The position numbers were made by a program, and so were the translations under genes. Under the pieces are notes generated by a model. The model did no database searches. It was not told the DNA's origin and worked only from the letters and a program-made list of their open reading frames with translations. This document shows, piece by piece, positions 50,009-59,406 of a DNA stretch of 64,000 nt (its first letter is position 1; every line of letters begins with the position of its first letter). Origin of the DNA: Bacillota bacterium (lineage in GTDB: Bacteria; Bacillota; Clostridia; Acetivibrionales; JANLFN01); NCBI GenBank assembly GCA_023421675.1, contig JAEZTC010000007.1:54208-118207 (forward strand), given 5' to 3'.

Positions 50009-51316
50009 CTAAAGGGTTTCAACATTACATCTGTCTTCAATATCTTTCATTGCATTTTTTGTATCAAAAATATAATTTGCATGTTTTTTTATAAAATCAT
50101 AATTATAAACCGAATGCATAGTAGTTATTATTGTAAGATCTGCGGATTTTAAAGTTTCTTCTGTCAGCTCCACTGATTCATATTGTCTTCCTTTGAATTC
50201 GAAAGTCTTTATGTATGGATCATTATACATCAGGTCAGCACCATTTAAAGCTAGGTTATTTATTACTTCAAGGGCCGGAGACTCCCTTATATCATCTATA
50301 TCCTGTTTATATGCAGCCCCGAGCACAAGAACCTTTGATCCTTTTAATGCCTTTCCAAACCTGTTCAAAATTTTCATACTGCGTTCCAGGACAAATTCAG
50401 GCATGAAATTATTAATTTCTCCCGCTGTTTCTATCAATCTTGTGTGGTAACCATATTCACGGGCTTTCCATGTGAGGTAAAATGGGTCAACTGCAATACA
50501 GTGCCCACCTACTCCAGGTCCGGGATAGAAAGGCATGAACCCATATGGCTTTGTTTTGGCTGCTTCAATTACTTCCCAGGTATTAATCCCCATTTTGTCA
50601 CATATAATAGCCATTTCATTAGCAAGTGCTATGTTAACATTCCTGAAGGTATTTTCGAGAATCTTTTCCATCTCGGCAACTGCCGGTGATGAAACAACAA
50701 ATATATGATTTTCAAGTATATTGTTATATAGAGCTGCAGCAACCTCTGAACAATCAGGTGTAACTCCTCCTACTACCTTTGGAGTGTTCTTGGTCTTATA
50801 TATTTTATTTCCCGGGTCAACTCTTTCGGGGGAGAATGCCAGATAAAAATCACTTCCACATTTTAATCCTGAGCTTTCAAGGATTGGCTTTACAACTTCT
50901 TCTGTAGTACCCGGATATGTAGTACTTTCAAGTACAACAAGCATGTCCTTGTGAATATACTTTGAAATTTCCTTGGCTGAATTTACAACATATGAAACGT
51001 CAGGCTGAAAGTATTTATCCAAAGGTGTGGGAACACAAATAGCAATACAGTCAACAGTCTTTATGAAGGAGTAATCGCTGGTAGCTACAAGCAAACCTTC
51101 TTTGACTAACCTTGTTAAATCACTGGATACTATATCACCTATATAGTTTTCACCGCTATTAACCATATTGACTTTTTGTTCCTGAATGTCAAAACCTATA
51201 ACCTTATACCCGGCTTTGGCCTTTTCAACCGCAAGCGGAAGACCCACATACCCTAGTCCGATAACACCCACTACTGCTGTCTTGTCGTTAATCCTTTCAA
51301 TTAAAGCACCCTTCAT
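50009..51316 (-). CDS. wbpA: UDP-N-acetylglucosamine 6-dehydrogenase (WbpA-like)
   Basis: A 435-residue nucleotide-sugar dehydrogenase. VGVIGLGYVGLPLAVEKAKAGYKVIGFDI is the NAD-binding domain, VVLESTTYPGTTEE and YLAFSPERVDPGN mark the WecC/WbpA group, and GPGVGGHCIAVDPFYL carries the catalytic Cys. It oxidises UDP-GlcNAc to UDP-GlcNAcA, the first step towards UDP-2,3-diacetamido-glucuronate. ManNAc dehydrogenase is the alternative. It is the last gene of the operon, and the WbpB/D/E-like genes upstream complete the pathway. Start ATG at 51316 follows GGGAGATGATAGC. Confidence 0.93.
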   Translation of the reverse strand: MKGALIERINDKTAVVGVIGLGYVGLPLAVEKAKAGYKVIGFDIQEQKVNMVNSGENYIGDIVSSDLTRLVKEGLLVATSDYSFIKTVDCIAICVPTPLDKYFQPDVSYVVNSAKEISKYIHKDMLVVLESTTYPGTTEEVVKPILESSGLKCGSDFYLAFSPERVDPGNKIYKTKNTPKVVGGVTPDCSEVAAALYNNILENHIFVVSSPAVAEMEKILENTFRNVNIALANEMAIICDKMGINTWEVIEAAKTKPYGFMPFYPGPGVGGHCIAVDPFYLTWKAREYGYHTRLIETAGEINNFMPEFVLERSMKILNRFGKALKGSKVLVLGAAYKQDIDDIRESPALEVINNLALNGADLMYNDPYIKTFEFKGRQYESVELTEETLKSADLTIITTMHSVYNYDFIKKHANYIFDTKNAMKDIEDRCNVETL

Positions 51317-51354
51317 GCTATCATCTCCCATTTGAAATAATGGAATTGCTGTCT

Positions 51355-52440
51355 CTAGTATAAATCCAGCGGAAGGCCTATTGTTTTTCCTTCACGGGAG
51401 GACTTATAGATACCAAGTATGAGTTCAAGAGATTTTCTTCCTTCACGCCCGTCAGTATTTGGTTCTGCCTCATTTTTTAATACATCTATAACATTTTTAT
51501 AATATCCAAGGTGTCCAAAGCCGTATATATTCGGAGGATCATAATTGAGCGTTTCAACAAGCCTATCATCCTCGTCTTGGGTATCAAATTCCCACTTTTC
51601 TATTTTATTTAAAGCTACGCCTCCTATTTTTGCAGTTCCCTTTTCCCCTATAATAGTGATACTGCCTTCAAGATTTTTCGGATAGGTAAGCATTGTAACA
51701 TTTATATTACCTATAGCACCATTTCTGAATTTCACTATAGCAGATCCGGTATCTTCTGTTTCAATTTTTCTTGCCAGTGTAGTTGTTATTGAAGTGACAC
51801 TTTCTACAGGTCCTCCCAGCCATTCTATTAAATCGACATAGTGACTAGCCTGGTTCATGAAGGCACCGCCGTCAAATTCCCATTTGCCCCTCCATTTAGC
51901 CTCGTCATAATAGCTCTGAGGTCTTGTCCAGAGTACATTCTCAAGTATCATATATATTCTTCCGAATCTACCCTTATCTATTGTACGTCTGAGAAGCTTT
52001 ATTGTATCATTAAGACGATTTTGTTTTACAACAAAAAGCCTGACCTCTGCTTCATCACAAGCCCTTATCATTTCATCCGCTTGTTTCAGGCTTGTCCCCA
52101 TTGGCTTTTCAGACAAAACATTAACTCCCTTTGCAGCTGCTTTGATTGCATGATGCGGATGAAGTCCGCTGGGAGTACATATGGATATTATGTCCATCTT
52201 CTGCTCATCAAGCATTTTGTCGAGATTAGTATATACTTTTGGTTCATTAATTTCTTCTTTTTTTATGCCTTGTTTTAGTAAGCATTCAGTGTATTCAAGT
52301 GCCTTTTTTTCAGCCCGTTCACCAATGATGTCACATACACACGTAAGTTCTGCGTCTTTGAAATAGCCCGAAATTGCCTCGACATGCTTACTTGATATCC
52401 TTCCGCAGCCGACCAGGCCGAATTTTATTTTAGTTTCCAC
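51355..52440 (-). CDS. wbpB: UDP-N-acetyl-2-amino-2-deoxyglucuronate 3-dehydrogenase (WbpB-like)
   Basis: A 361-residue Gfo/Idh/MocA oxidoreductase. FGLVGCGRISSKHVEAISGY binds NAD; CTPSGLHPHHAIKAAAKGVNVLSEKPMGTSL has the EKP motif; GGAFMNQASHYVDLIEWLGGPVESV holds the His. It oxidises C3 of UDP-GlcNAcA to the 3-keto sugar, the substrate of the aminotransferase encoded three genes upstream. Start taken at the GTG at 52440 after AAAGGAGAGATTTTG. Confidence 0.9.
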   Translation of the reverse strand: METKIKFGLVGCGRISSKHVEAISGYFKDAELTCVCDIIGERAEKKALEYTECLLKQGIKKEEINEPKVYTNLDKMLDEQKMDIISICTPSGLHPHHAIKAAAKGVNVLSEKPMGTSLKQADEMIRACDEAEVRLFVVKQNRLNDTIKLLRRTIDKGRFGRIYMILENVLWTRPQSYYDEAKWRGKWEFDGGAFMNQASHYVDLIEWLGGPVESVTSITTTLARKIETEDTGSAIVKFRNGAIGNINVTMLTYPKNLEGSITIIGEKGTAKIGGVALNKIEKWEFDTQDEDDRLVETLNYDPPNIYGFGHLGYYKNVIDVLKNEAEPNTDGREGRKSLELILGIYKSSREGKTIGLPLDLY

Positions 52441-52474
52441 CAAAATCTCTCCTTTTTGATACACGTTAAAATTA

Positions 52475-53062
52475 TTACTCTTTTTCTATTTTAACTATTT
52501 CAATATCACTTTTCCTAAGGTAACGTTCCTTACATGATTCGCATTCTGCAATCTTATAATTATCAAAAATAAGCTTTTCACCGCATTTACAGGTCCATCC
52601 TCTTATTCTTGCAGGGTTTCCAAATACCCTTGCATAGTCAGGAATATTCTTAGTAACAACCGCTCCAGCACCAACAAATGAATATCTCCCTATGGTATGG
52701 CCGCAAACTATTGTTGCATTAGCTCCTATTGTTGCTCCTTCTTTTACGAGGGTTTGCTTGTATTCATTTTTACGGTTTATATAGCTCCTAGGGTTTATCA
52801 CATTTGTAAACACACATGAAGGCCCTAAAAATACGTTATCTTCGCATATAACACCTGTATATATGGAAACATTATTCTGGATTTTTACATTACCACCAAT
52901 CTTAACATCAGGTGAAATAACAACATTCTGGCCTATATTGCAGTTGTCACCTATTTCACAATTTTGCATGATGTGGCTGAAATGCCAGATTTTCGTTCCA
53001 TCGCCTATTTTACAAGGTTCATCTATATAACTGGATTCATGAACAAAATACTTTTTACCCAT
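52475..53062 (-). CDS. wbpD: UDP-2-acetamido-3-amino-2,3-dideoxyglucuronate N-acetyltransferase (WbpD-like)
   Basis: A 195-residue left-handed beta-helix acetyltransferase: hexapeptide turns IGDGTKIWHFSHIMQNCEIGDNCNIGQNVVISPDVKIGGNVKIQNNVSIYTGVICED. It has the WbpD/WlbB loop SCVFTNVINPRSYINRKNEYKQTLVKEGATIGANATIVCGHTIG and end FGNPARIRGWTCKCGEKLIF. The catalytic His is in CGHTIG. Two CxxC pairs form a C-terminal zinc ribbon (CKCGEK...CESCKE). It acetylates the C3 amine of the aminotransferase product. Five bases follow the wbpE-like stop. Confidence 0.92.
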   Translation of the reverse strand: MGKKYFVHESSYIDEPCKIGDGTKIWHFSHIMQNCEIGDNCNIGQNVVISPDVKIGGNVKIQNNVSIYTGVICEDNVFLGPSCVFTNVINPRSYINRKNEYKQTLVKEGATIGANATIVCGHTIGRYSFVGAGAVVTKNIPDYARVFGNPARIRGWTCKCGEKLIFDNYKIAECESCKERYLRKSDIEIVKIEKE

Positions 53063-53067
53063 ACCGA

Positions 53068-54258
53068 TTACCTCTTTTCAAAATCCTTAATACAAGAAAT
53101 AATATAATCCTGTTCATCAGTTGAAAGCTCAGGATATATTGGAAGTGCAAAAGTCCTGTTTGAAAGATATTCTGAAACAAGCAAATCACCCAGCTTATAT
53201 CCAAGGTTCTCATAAGCTTTTTGAAGGTGAAGAGGTACAGGGTAATAAACCCCTGTCGATATTCCCTTTTCCTTTAAAAAAGTAATAAGGCTATCCCTAT
53301 TTTCACTCTGAACTACATACTGGTGATATACATTATTTATATCGGCAATATTGTTCGGTATAATAAGCTTAGTCCCTTTAAGCCCTAAGTTATAGGACTG
53401 CGCATGCTCCCGTCTTAATCCATTCCATTGATCAAGGTACTTGAGTTTGATCCTTAAAATTGCTGCCTGTATTTCATCCAGACGGGAATTAAAGCCAATT
53501 AGATAATTATAATACTTTGCTGGGTTGTAAACAGTATTGTCTGTTTCTAGATCAGAAATTTGCTCCTCACAATTATTGATTATGTTATAGGCTTCCTGAC
53601 CTGCAGTACCTCCGCCATGAGCCCTAAGAGCCTTTATGATCTTATATGTATTTTCATTGTTTGTTGTAATTAAGCCTCCGTCGCCAAAGCAGGCAAGATT
53701 TTTAGTTGGAAAGAAGGAAAAACACCCCGCATCTCCTATTGTACCAGTCATTTGGCCTTTATAAGCAGCACCAATAGACTGACAAGCATCTTCTATGACA
53801 AGTAAGTTATACTTTTTGGCAATTGACATTATTTCATCCATTTGGGCAGGTTGCCCGAATATATGAACCGGTAATATAGCCTTTGTCTTTGATGTTATTT
53901 TATCTTCTATAAGAGACGGATTAATATTATAGGTTTCTTTTTTTACATCAACAAAAACAGGAGTAGCACCCACTCTTGAAATAGCTTCTGCTGTTGCAAA
54001 AAAAGTAAAAGGAGATGTAATTACCTCATCCCCCTGACCTATACCCAAACCAGTAAGTGCAAGTACCAATGCATCGGTACCGTTGGCACAGGATATGGCA
54101 TACTTGCAGCCTAGATATTGAGAAATTTCAACTTCAAAGTTTTTTACCTCTGGGCCCATTATGTATTGGGGGGAGGAAAGAACATTTGAAACAGCGGAAT
54201 CAATTTCATTTTTTATATGATTGTATTGTTTTACTAAGTCCAGCAAAGGGATTTTCAT
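53068..54258 (-). CDS. wbpE: DegT/DnrJ/EryC1 aminotransferase (WbpE-like)
   Basis: A 396-residue PLP-dependent sugar aminotransferase. SCANGTDALVLALTGLGIGQGDEVITSPFTFFATAEAI binds the cofactor phosphate, LLVIEDACQSIGAAYKGQMTGTIGDAGCFSFFPTKNLACFGDGG carries the Schiff-base Lys (PTKN), and IGFNSRLDEIQAAILRIKL is the usual helix. It aminates 3-keto-GlcNAcA at C3 with glutamate. The immediate neighbours wbpD and wbpB support this over other sugar aminotransferases. RBS GGGAGCGTTTATA. Confidence 0.9.
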   Translation of the reverse strand: MKIPLLDLVKQYNHIKNEIDSAVSNVLSSPQYIMGPEVKNFEVEISQYLGCKYAISCANGTDALVLALTGLGIGQGDEVITSPFTFFATAEAISRVGATPVFVDVKKETYNINPSLIEDKITSKTKAILPVHIFGQPAQMDEIMSIAKKYNLLVIEDACQSIGAAYKGQMTGTIGDAGCFSFFPTKNLACFGDGGLITTNNENTYKIIKALRAHGGGTAGQEAYNIINNCEEQISDLETDNTVYNPAKYYNYLIGFNSRLDEIQAAILRIKLKYLDQWNGLRREHAQSYNLGLKGTKLIIPNNIADINNVYHQYVVQSENRDSLITFLKEKGISTGVYYPVPLHLQKAYENLGYKLGDLLVSEYLSNRTFALPIYPELSTDEQDYIISCIKDFEKR

Positions 54259-54294
54259 TATAAACGCTCCCGTATTGATTTAGTAAGATATAAT

Positions 54295-55167
54295 CTATTT
54301 TATTGGTAAAAATAAATTAGTTAGATATTCTCTATAAGAGCACTCTGGTAAATCACAAATTAGTTTTTTAAGCTGGCTTTTACTAATAAATCCTTTCCGA
54401 TATGCAACTTCTTCTATACAAGCCACTTTAAGGCCTTGCCTTTTTTCAAGTGTTGCAATAAAATCCGAAGCATCCAGAAGACTTTCAGGAGTGCCTGTAT
54501 CAAGCCATGCTACCCCACGGCCAATTAATTCAACCTTTAACCTGTTCTCAATTAAGTATTTTTTTATTACATCTGTAATTTCCAACTCACCTCGTTTGGA
54601 AGGAATAATATTCAACGTTTTTTCTATAACAGTATAATCAAAAAAATATATTCCTGGGATTGCATAATTGCTTTTTGGAGTTTGTGGTTTTTCCGCTATA
54701 CCTACTACCTCACCATTTGAAGTAAATTCCAAAACCCCATATCTTTCAGGGTTTTTGACATAATAGCCAAATATAACTGCTCCTTCTTTCAGCTGTGTTG
54801 CCTTTCCCAAAGATGAATATAATCCTTGCCCATAAAAAATATTATCTCCAAGCATCAGGCAAACGTTATCGGTACCAATGAATTCTTTCCCAAGTATAAA
54901 AGCATCAGGTATACCTTTTGGCTTTTCTTGCATTTTATATTCCAAGTGTATTCCTAGGGAACTCCCATCACCTAAAACCTTTTGCAATATAGGGGTATCG
55001 CTTGGTGTAGAAATTATAAGTATATCTTTTATACCAATAAGCATTAAGGTAGATAACGGATAATAAATCATTGGTTTATCAAAAACAGGTATAAGCTGTT
55101 TACATATGGCATTAGTACTAGGATAAAGCCTTGTTCCATTTCCCCCTGCAAGTAAAATACCTTTCAC
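54295..55167 (-). CDS. rfbA: Glucose-1-phosphate thymidylyltransferase
   Basis: A 290-residue nucleotidyltransferase. GILLAGGNGTRLYPSTNAICKQLIPVFDKPMIYYPLSTLMLIGIKDILII is the RmlA signature with its Arg and Lys; VCLMLGDNIFYGQGL, RYGVLEFTSNGEVVGIAEKPQTPKSNYAIPGIYFF and RGVAWLDTGTPESLLDAS are diagnostic. It makes dTDP-glucose. GTG start after GAGGTGTTAG. The following enzyme rfbB is encoded 13 bases upstream, so the pair opens the dTDP-amino-sugar branch. Confidence 0.96.
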   Translation of the reverse strand: MKGILLAGGNGTRLYPSTNAICKQLIPVFDKPMIYYPLSTLMLIGIKDILIISTPSDTPILQKVLGDGSSLGIHLEYKMQEKPKGIPDAFILGKEFIGTDNVCLMLGDNIFYGQGLYSSLGKATQLKEGAVIFGYYVKNPERYGVLEFTSNGEVVGIAEKPQTPKSNYAIPGIYFFDYTVIEKTLNIIPSKRGELEITDVIKKYLIENRLKVELIGRGVAWLDTGTPESLLDASDFIATLEKRQGLKVACIEEVAYRKGFISKSQLKKLICDLPECSYREYLTNLFLPIK

Positions 55168-55179
55168 CCTAACACCTCT

Positions 55180-56250
55180 TTATTTTTTGTGATAAAACTC
55201 AGTATAATAAGCTTTATACTCACCTTTTGTTATTTTACTAAGCCATTCCTTGTTGTTTAGATACCAAGAAATAGTCGAACATAATCCATCCTTGGATTTG
55301 GTTTTTGCCTCCCAGCCAAGATCATTTTTTATTTTGGATGAATCAATTGCATACCGTCTGTCATGGCCTTTTCTATCCGTTATATATCTGTATAAATTAT
55401 CCTTATTAATTTGTGAGTTATCAACTCTCAACATTTTGTTTGTCTGTTTAATGATTTCATTTATAATATCAATGTTCTTTTTTTCATTGTTAGACCCTAC
55501 ATTGTATATCTCACCAGGTTTTGCATGATGCAATACGTTATCAATTGCATCGCAATGATCTGATACATATATCCAATCACGCACATTCATTCCGTCACCA
55601 TAAACAGGTATAGGCTGTTTATTAATATAATTGTTAATTACTAACGGAATAAGCTTTTCCGGAAACTGATAAGGTCCATAATTATTTGAGCACCTCGTAA
55701 TATTTATCGGCATTTTATAAGTATCGAAATAGGATTTAACTAAAAGATCAGCTGCTGCTTTACTTGCAGAGTATGGGCTGTGTGGGTCAAGCGGTGTTTT
55801 TTCAGTGAAGTAACCTGATTCTCCAAGGGAACCATACACCTCATCAGTTGAAACCTGCAAAAATTTTTTACCATCCTTAAAACCGACTGGAGTCTTCCAG
55901 TGTCTCGTAGCTGAGAAAAGAAGCGTCTGCGTACCTAATACATTGGTTTTAACAAATATTCCTGGGTCTTTAATACTACGGTCAACATGAGATTCTGCAG
56001 CAAAGTTAACAACAAAGTCAATTTCATATTTCTGAAATATGCTTTCTAACAGCTCTTCATCACAAATATCTCCATGTATAAATGTATAATTCTTTCTATC
56101 TTTAATACAATCCAGGTTACTAAGATTACCCGCATACGTAAGCTTATCCAGGTTTATAACAAATATCTGGTCTTCATATTTCTTAAATAAGCTATGAATA
56201 AAATTGGAGCCTATAAACCCAGCTCCACCAGTAATAAGATATGTTCTCAC
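55180..56250 (-). CDS. rfbB: dTDP-glucose 4,6-dehydratase
   Basis: A 356-residue extended SDR enzyme. YLITGGAGFIGSNFIHSLFKK binds NAD; the active site reads FLQVSTDEVYGSLGESGYFTEKTPLDPHSPYSASKAAADLLVKSYFDTYKMPINITRCSNNYGPYQFPEKLIPL with the YxxxK pair (YSASK). It converts dTDP-glucose to dTDP-4-keto-6-deoxyglucose, the branch point for 4-amino sugars. Start GTG at 56250 is preferred over a GTG three codons upstream for its distance from GAGGAA and because it gives the family start RTYLITGGAGF. Confidence 0.95.
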   Translation of the reverse strand: MRTYLITGGAGFIGSNFIHSLFKKYEDQIFVINLDKLTYAGNLSNLDCIKDRKNYTFIHGDICDEELLESIFQKYEIDFVVNFAAESHVDRSIKDPGIFVKTNVLGTQTLLFSATRHWKTPVGFKDGKKFLQVSTDEVYGSLGESGYFTEKTPLDPHSPYSASKAAADLLVKSYFDTYKMPINITRCSNNYGPYQFPEKLIPLVINNYINKQPIPVYGDGMNVRDWIYVSDHCDAIDNVLHHAKPGEIYNVGSNNEKKNIDIINEIIKQTNKMLRVDNSQINKDNLYRYITDRKGHDRRYAIDSSKIKNDLGWEAKTKSKDGLCSTISWYLNNKEWLSKITKGEYKAYYTEFYHKK

Positions 56251-56271
56251 AGTATACACCGTTCCTCTACC

Positions 56272-57405
56272 TTAAATAACACCTAATATTTCATGTATAT
56301 TTTTTATTATATAACTTTGTTCTTCCTCTGTTAAGCCCGTATACATAGGAAGTCTTAGAAGTCTTTTACTCAGGTCTTCGGTTATGGGTAAATCCCCTTC
56401 TTTATAACCAAGTTTGGTTCCCATTTGGGAACTATGTAAAGGGACATAATGGAAGATTGCATTTACCCCTCTTGTTTTAAGACTATCCATCAAGTTATTT
56501 CTTTCATTTTCACTATTAAGCAGGATATAAAATATGTGATAATTACTTGTGCATTCTAATGGAATTATGGGCAATCTCATTATTCCTTCTTGTTCAAGAG
56601 GCTTCAATTGGTAGTAATACCTTTCATATACAGCTTTCCTAAGATTGTTAATTTTATCAAGCTTCTCAAACTGTGCATAAAGAATAGCTGCCAGTACGTC
56701 TGAAGGCAAAAAGCTTGAACCCATACTTACCCAGCTATACTTGTCCACCTCGCCCCTGAAAAACTTACTTCTGTTAGTGCCTTTTTCCCGAATAATTTCA
56801 GCTTTTTCGATAAGGTCGTCATCATAATTAATAAGTATTGCTCCACCCTCACCGCAGGAATAATTCTTGGTTTCATGGAAGCTGTAACAACCAATATCTC
56901 CGATAGTTCCAAGATATTTATCCTTATACCTTGCATTAACTCCCTGTGCCGCATCTTCCACTACTTTTAAATTATGTTTTTTTGCAATTTTCATAATTGC
57001 ATCCATATCACAGGATACGCCTGCATAATGAACCGGGAATATGGCTTTTGTACGTTCAGTTATTTTACTTTCAATATCTTTAGCATCTATATTTAATGTT
57101 TTTTCATCGATTTCCGCAAAGATAGGAGTGGCTCCCCTTAACACAACAGCATTAGCAGTTGATACAAAAGTATATGAAGGCATTATAACTTCATCACCTG
57201 GCTGCAGGTTGATAAGGATTGCAGCCATATCCAGGGCTGAACTGCATGACGTTGTAAGGAGGGCTTTTTTTGTGTTGAAGGTTTTTTCTATAAACTCATT
57301 AACCTTTTTAGTATAAAAGCCATCTCCAGAGATATGATCTTTTAAAAAACATTGTTCTACATAACTAATTTCAGAAAAGTATGGTTTATTAAATGGAATG
57401 TACAT
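56272..57405 (-). CDS. wecE: dTDP-4-amino-4,6-dideoxyhexose transaminase (WecE/RffA-like)
   Basis: A 377-residue PLP aminotransferase. IPFNKPYFS at the start and LTTSCSSALDMAAILINLQPGDEVIMPSYTFVSTANAVVLRGATPIF are typical of WecE/RffA. DIGCYSFHETKNYSCGEGGAILI holds the catalytic Lys (ETKN), and GVNAIFHYVPLHSSQMGTKLGY is a family signature. It aminates C4 of dTDP-4-keto-6-deoxyglucose to give dTDP-Fuc4N (or Qui4N). The rfbB gene follows after 21 bases. The WecF-like gene nearby supports Fuc4N. Confidence 0.92.
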   Translation of the reverse strand: MYIPFNKPYFSEISYVEQCFLKDHISGDGFYTKKVNEFIEKTFNTKKALLTTSCSSALDMAAILINLQPGDEVIMPSYTFVSTANAVVLRGATPIFAEIDEKTLNIDAKDIESKITERTKAIFPVHYAGVSCDMDAIMKIAKKHNLKVVEDAAQGVNARYKDKYLGTIGDIGCYSFHETKNYSCGEGGAILINYDDDLIEKAEIIREKGTNRSKFFRGEVDKYSWVSMGSSFLPSDVLAAILYAQFEKLDKINNLRKAVYERYYYQLKPLEQEGIMRLPIIPLECTSNYHIFYILLNSENERNNLMDSLKTRGVNAIFHYVPLHSSQMGTKLGYKEGDLPITEDLSKRLLRLPMYTGLTEEEQSYIIKNIHEILGVI

Positions 57406-57450
57406 TTTTTCACCTTTGAAAGCGATTATTAAATTAAGATTGTTAGAAAG

Positions 57451-58440
57451 CTATTTTTTTTGTGCAATCAACCAAATACCGCTTTTATTATCACCGACTT
57501 CAGAAAAAACCTTACATTCTTCAAAAGCCTTCCTAATCAGTGTTTTTCCTATATTGATAAGAATTTCATCAATGTTTGCGTCTCCTTGCTCAGATATAGT
57601 TTTCAGTATTCTCCTTTTTTCATTTTCAACATTCATTATGTCAAGCCCTTCACGAGCTATATGGTATCCTTCTGGATACTTCGCCATGTCTTTCCCTTCA
57701 AAAGGTTCACTTGTATGCATTTCAACAACTGAAAAACCAAATTTATTCAATAATTTCTCTATAGTTTTTTTATTAAATTCCCATAAATGTATTGGTGGAG
57801 TAGGATGAAACCAAAAGTTTAAGGTTTGACTGAAGAAGTAATGGATTACTAAACTTTGATATGAGTCAACATTAGGAACTTCGACCAAAAAATATCCACC
57901 TGGCCGAAGTAAGCTATTTATTTTACTTAAAACATCTTCAATGTTTGGTACATGTTCAATAACTGATAATGCGGAAATGCAATCATATTGCTCTTTTATA
58001 TTTAAAGATGCTAAATCTGATGTATTTACTGTTATATTAAGCTGTTTATTTACATACTCTGCTAGTTCTATATTAACTTCTTGACCGAAAATATCAAAGC
58101 CAGCTTTCCCTAAAACATTTAAGAATGCACCGTCATGGCAGCCAATATCAAGTATTTTATCTCCCTTTTTCATATACTTCATTAATGTATCCTTATATAT
58201 TATATATCGCGATTCAATATTTGTATCTAAACTTCTATTTTTAATATAATCCGAATTATATCTAGCAATGCCATCTAATTGGTAGTATTTAATTGTTTCT
58301 TCTATAGTTGGCATTGGTTCTACATGAACCATATCGCAAACTTTGCATCTCATCATCTTAAAGTTATTCTTCACAAAAACAGGTTTATGATCTGAAGTTC
58401 CTCCACAAACAGGGCAATAAAAATTATTTACTTCATGCAT
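57451..58440 (-). CDS. SAM-dependent methyltransferase with zinc-ribbon N-terminus
   Basis: A 329-residue protein. The N-terminus is a zinc finger: YCPVCGGTSDHKPVFVKNNFKMMRCKVCDMVHVEPMP (CxxC...CxxC). The methyltransferase domain has GDKILDIGCHDGAFLNVLGKAG (motif I), YDCISALSVIEHVPN (motif IV) and LLRPGGYFLVEVPNVDS. Such proteins act on sugar nucleotides or glycans in polysaccharide clusters. The residue methylated here is unknown; an O-methyl on the filament sugar is plausible. RBS AAAGGAGGAAACAGCAA. Confidence 0.88.
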   Translation of the reverse strand: MHEVNNFYCPVCGGTSDHKPVFVKNNFKMMRCKVCDMVHVEPMPTIEETIKYYQLDGIARYNSDYIKNRSLDTNIESRYIIYKDTLMKYMKKGDKILDIGCHDGAFLNVLGKAGFDIFGQEVNIELAEYVNKQLNITVNTSDLASLNIKEQYDCISALSVIEHVPNIEDVLSKINSLLRPGGYFLVEVPNVDSYQSLVIHYFFSQTLNFWFHPTPPIHLWEFNKKTIEKLLNKFGFSVVEMHTSEPFEGKDMAKYPEGYHIAREGLDIMNVENEKRRILKTISEQGDANIDEILINIGKTLIRKAFEECKVFSEVGDNKSGIWLIAQKK

Positions 58441-58478
58441 TTGCTGTTTCCTCCTTTAATGAATCTCTCTTGTTTATG

Positions 58479-59390
58479 CTAATTGAACCTCTTTCTCAAG
58501 TAGTTAAACAAAACTTTATTATTGTTTTCATCAGTTACATTTGTTAGCTTAAGCATCCCTGCTCCACATACTACAGTTGGATTATCTTTTTCGTCAATAC
58601 TCCATATCTTCCCTACATCTCTTTTTTCAAATACTAAATCTTCAGCAATTTCTGCTTTCCACACAAAAACCTTTTTATCATTATAATATGCAAAAGCTCC
58701 TGTAAAAGGATATCCTACAGCTCTAATCAAATTATATATGGCCTTAGATGAAAAATTCCAATCTATATGGCAGTCATCAATATCTCTCCATATACTATAA
58801 GTTGCTTTTGATTCATCTTGAATAAAAATACTAATATTTCTATTTTCTATCATTCGAATAACTTCAATAATTGCATCACAATATAAACGAGTTTGAACTT
58901 GAATTACATCATATATATACATTTCATTTGTTAATGTAAATTTTTTCTGAATTATTATAGGTCCTCTATCTATATATTTTGTTGCATACAAAACACTCAT
59001 TCCTATTTCTTTTTCATCACACAATATAGCTGTTGGTGTTGGTGAAAATCCTCTAAATCTCGGAAGAAGAGAATCATGAAATATTATTAAATCTGTTTTT
59101 AGATAATTATTTATCTCCAAAGGTATAATATATCTCCATCCTATTGCAATAGCGCATGTAATTTGATATTTAATAATATCATTAAATAACGAATTTTTTA
59201 GGTCATTCCAATGAATAAACGTTAAATTATTCTTGATGCAAAATCCTTTTATTCTATCAGAAAAACTATCTTTAACATTTACTTCTTTAAATGTAGAAAC
59301 AATACCGATTATAGATTTATTATACTTATATACTGTTTCTAGAACCTTGTAACCTTTTTCAGTAGCAAGAAAGAGAAGCATTTTATTCAA
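58479..59390 (-). CDS. Sugar N-formyltransferase
   Basis: A 303-residue protein with the methionyl-tRNA formyltransferase fold. ITCAIAIGWRYIIPLEI, IIFHDSLLPRFRGFSPTPTAILCDEKEIGMSVLYATKYIDRGPIIIQKK contain the SLLPRFRG loop and the conserved Asp (YIDRG). The usual NIHPSLLP is IFHDSLLP: His is kept. Its place between a dTDP-4-amino sugar pathway and transferases suggests that it N-formylates the C4 amine of dTDP-Fuc4N or Qui4N, as VioF/QdtF-type enzymes do, with formyl-tetrahydrofolate. A TTG start after GGTGGGATTTAA is used. Confidence 0.85.
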   Translation of the reverse strand: MNKMLLFLATEKGYKVLETVYKYNKSIIGIVSTFKEVNVKDSFSDRIKGFCIKNNLTFIHWNDLKNSLFNDIIKYQITCAIAIGWRYIIPLEINNYLKTDLIIFHDSLLPRFRGFSPTPTAILCDEKEIGMSVLYATKYIDRGPIIIQKKFTLTNEMYIYDVIQVQTRLYCDAIIEVIRMIENRNISIFIQDESKATYSIWRDIDDCHIDWNFSSKAIYNLIRAVGYPFTGAFAYYNDKKVFVWKAEIAEDLVFEKRDVGKIWSIDEKDNPTVVCGAGMLKLTNVTDENNNKVLFNYLRKRFN

Positions 59391-59406
59391 TTAAATCCCA
59401 CCTATA

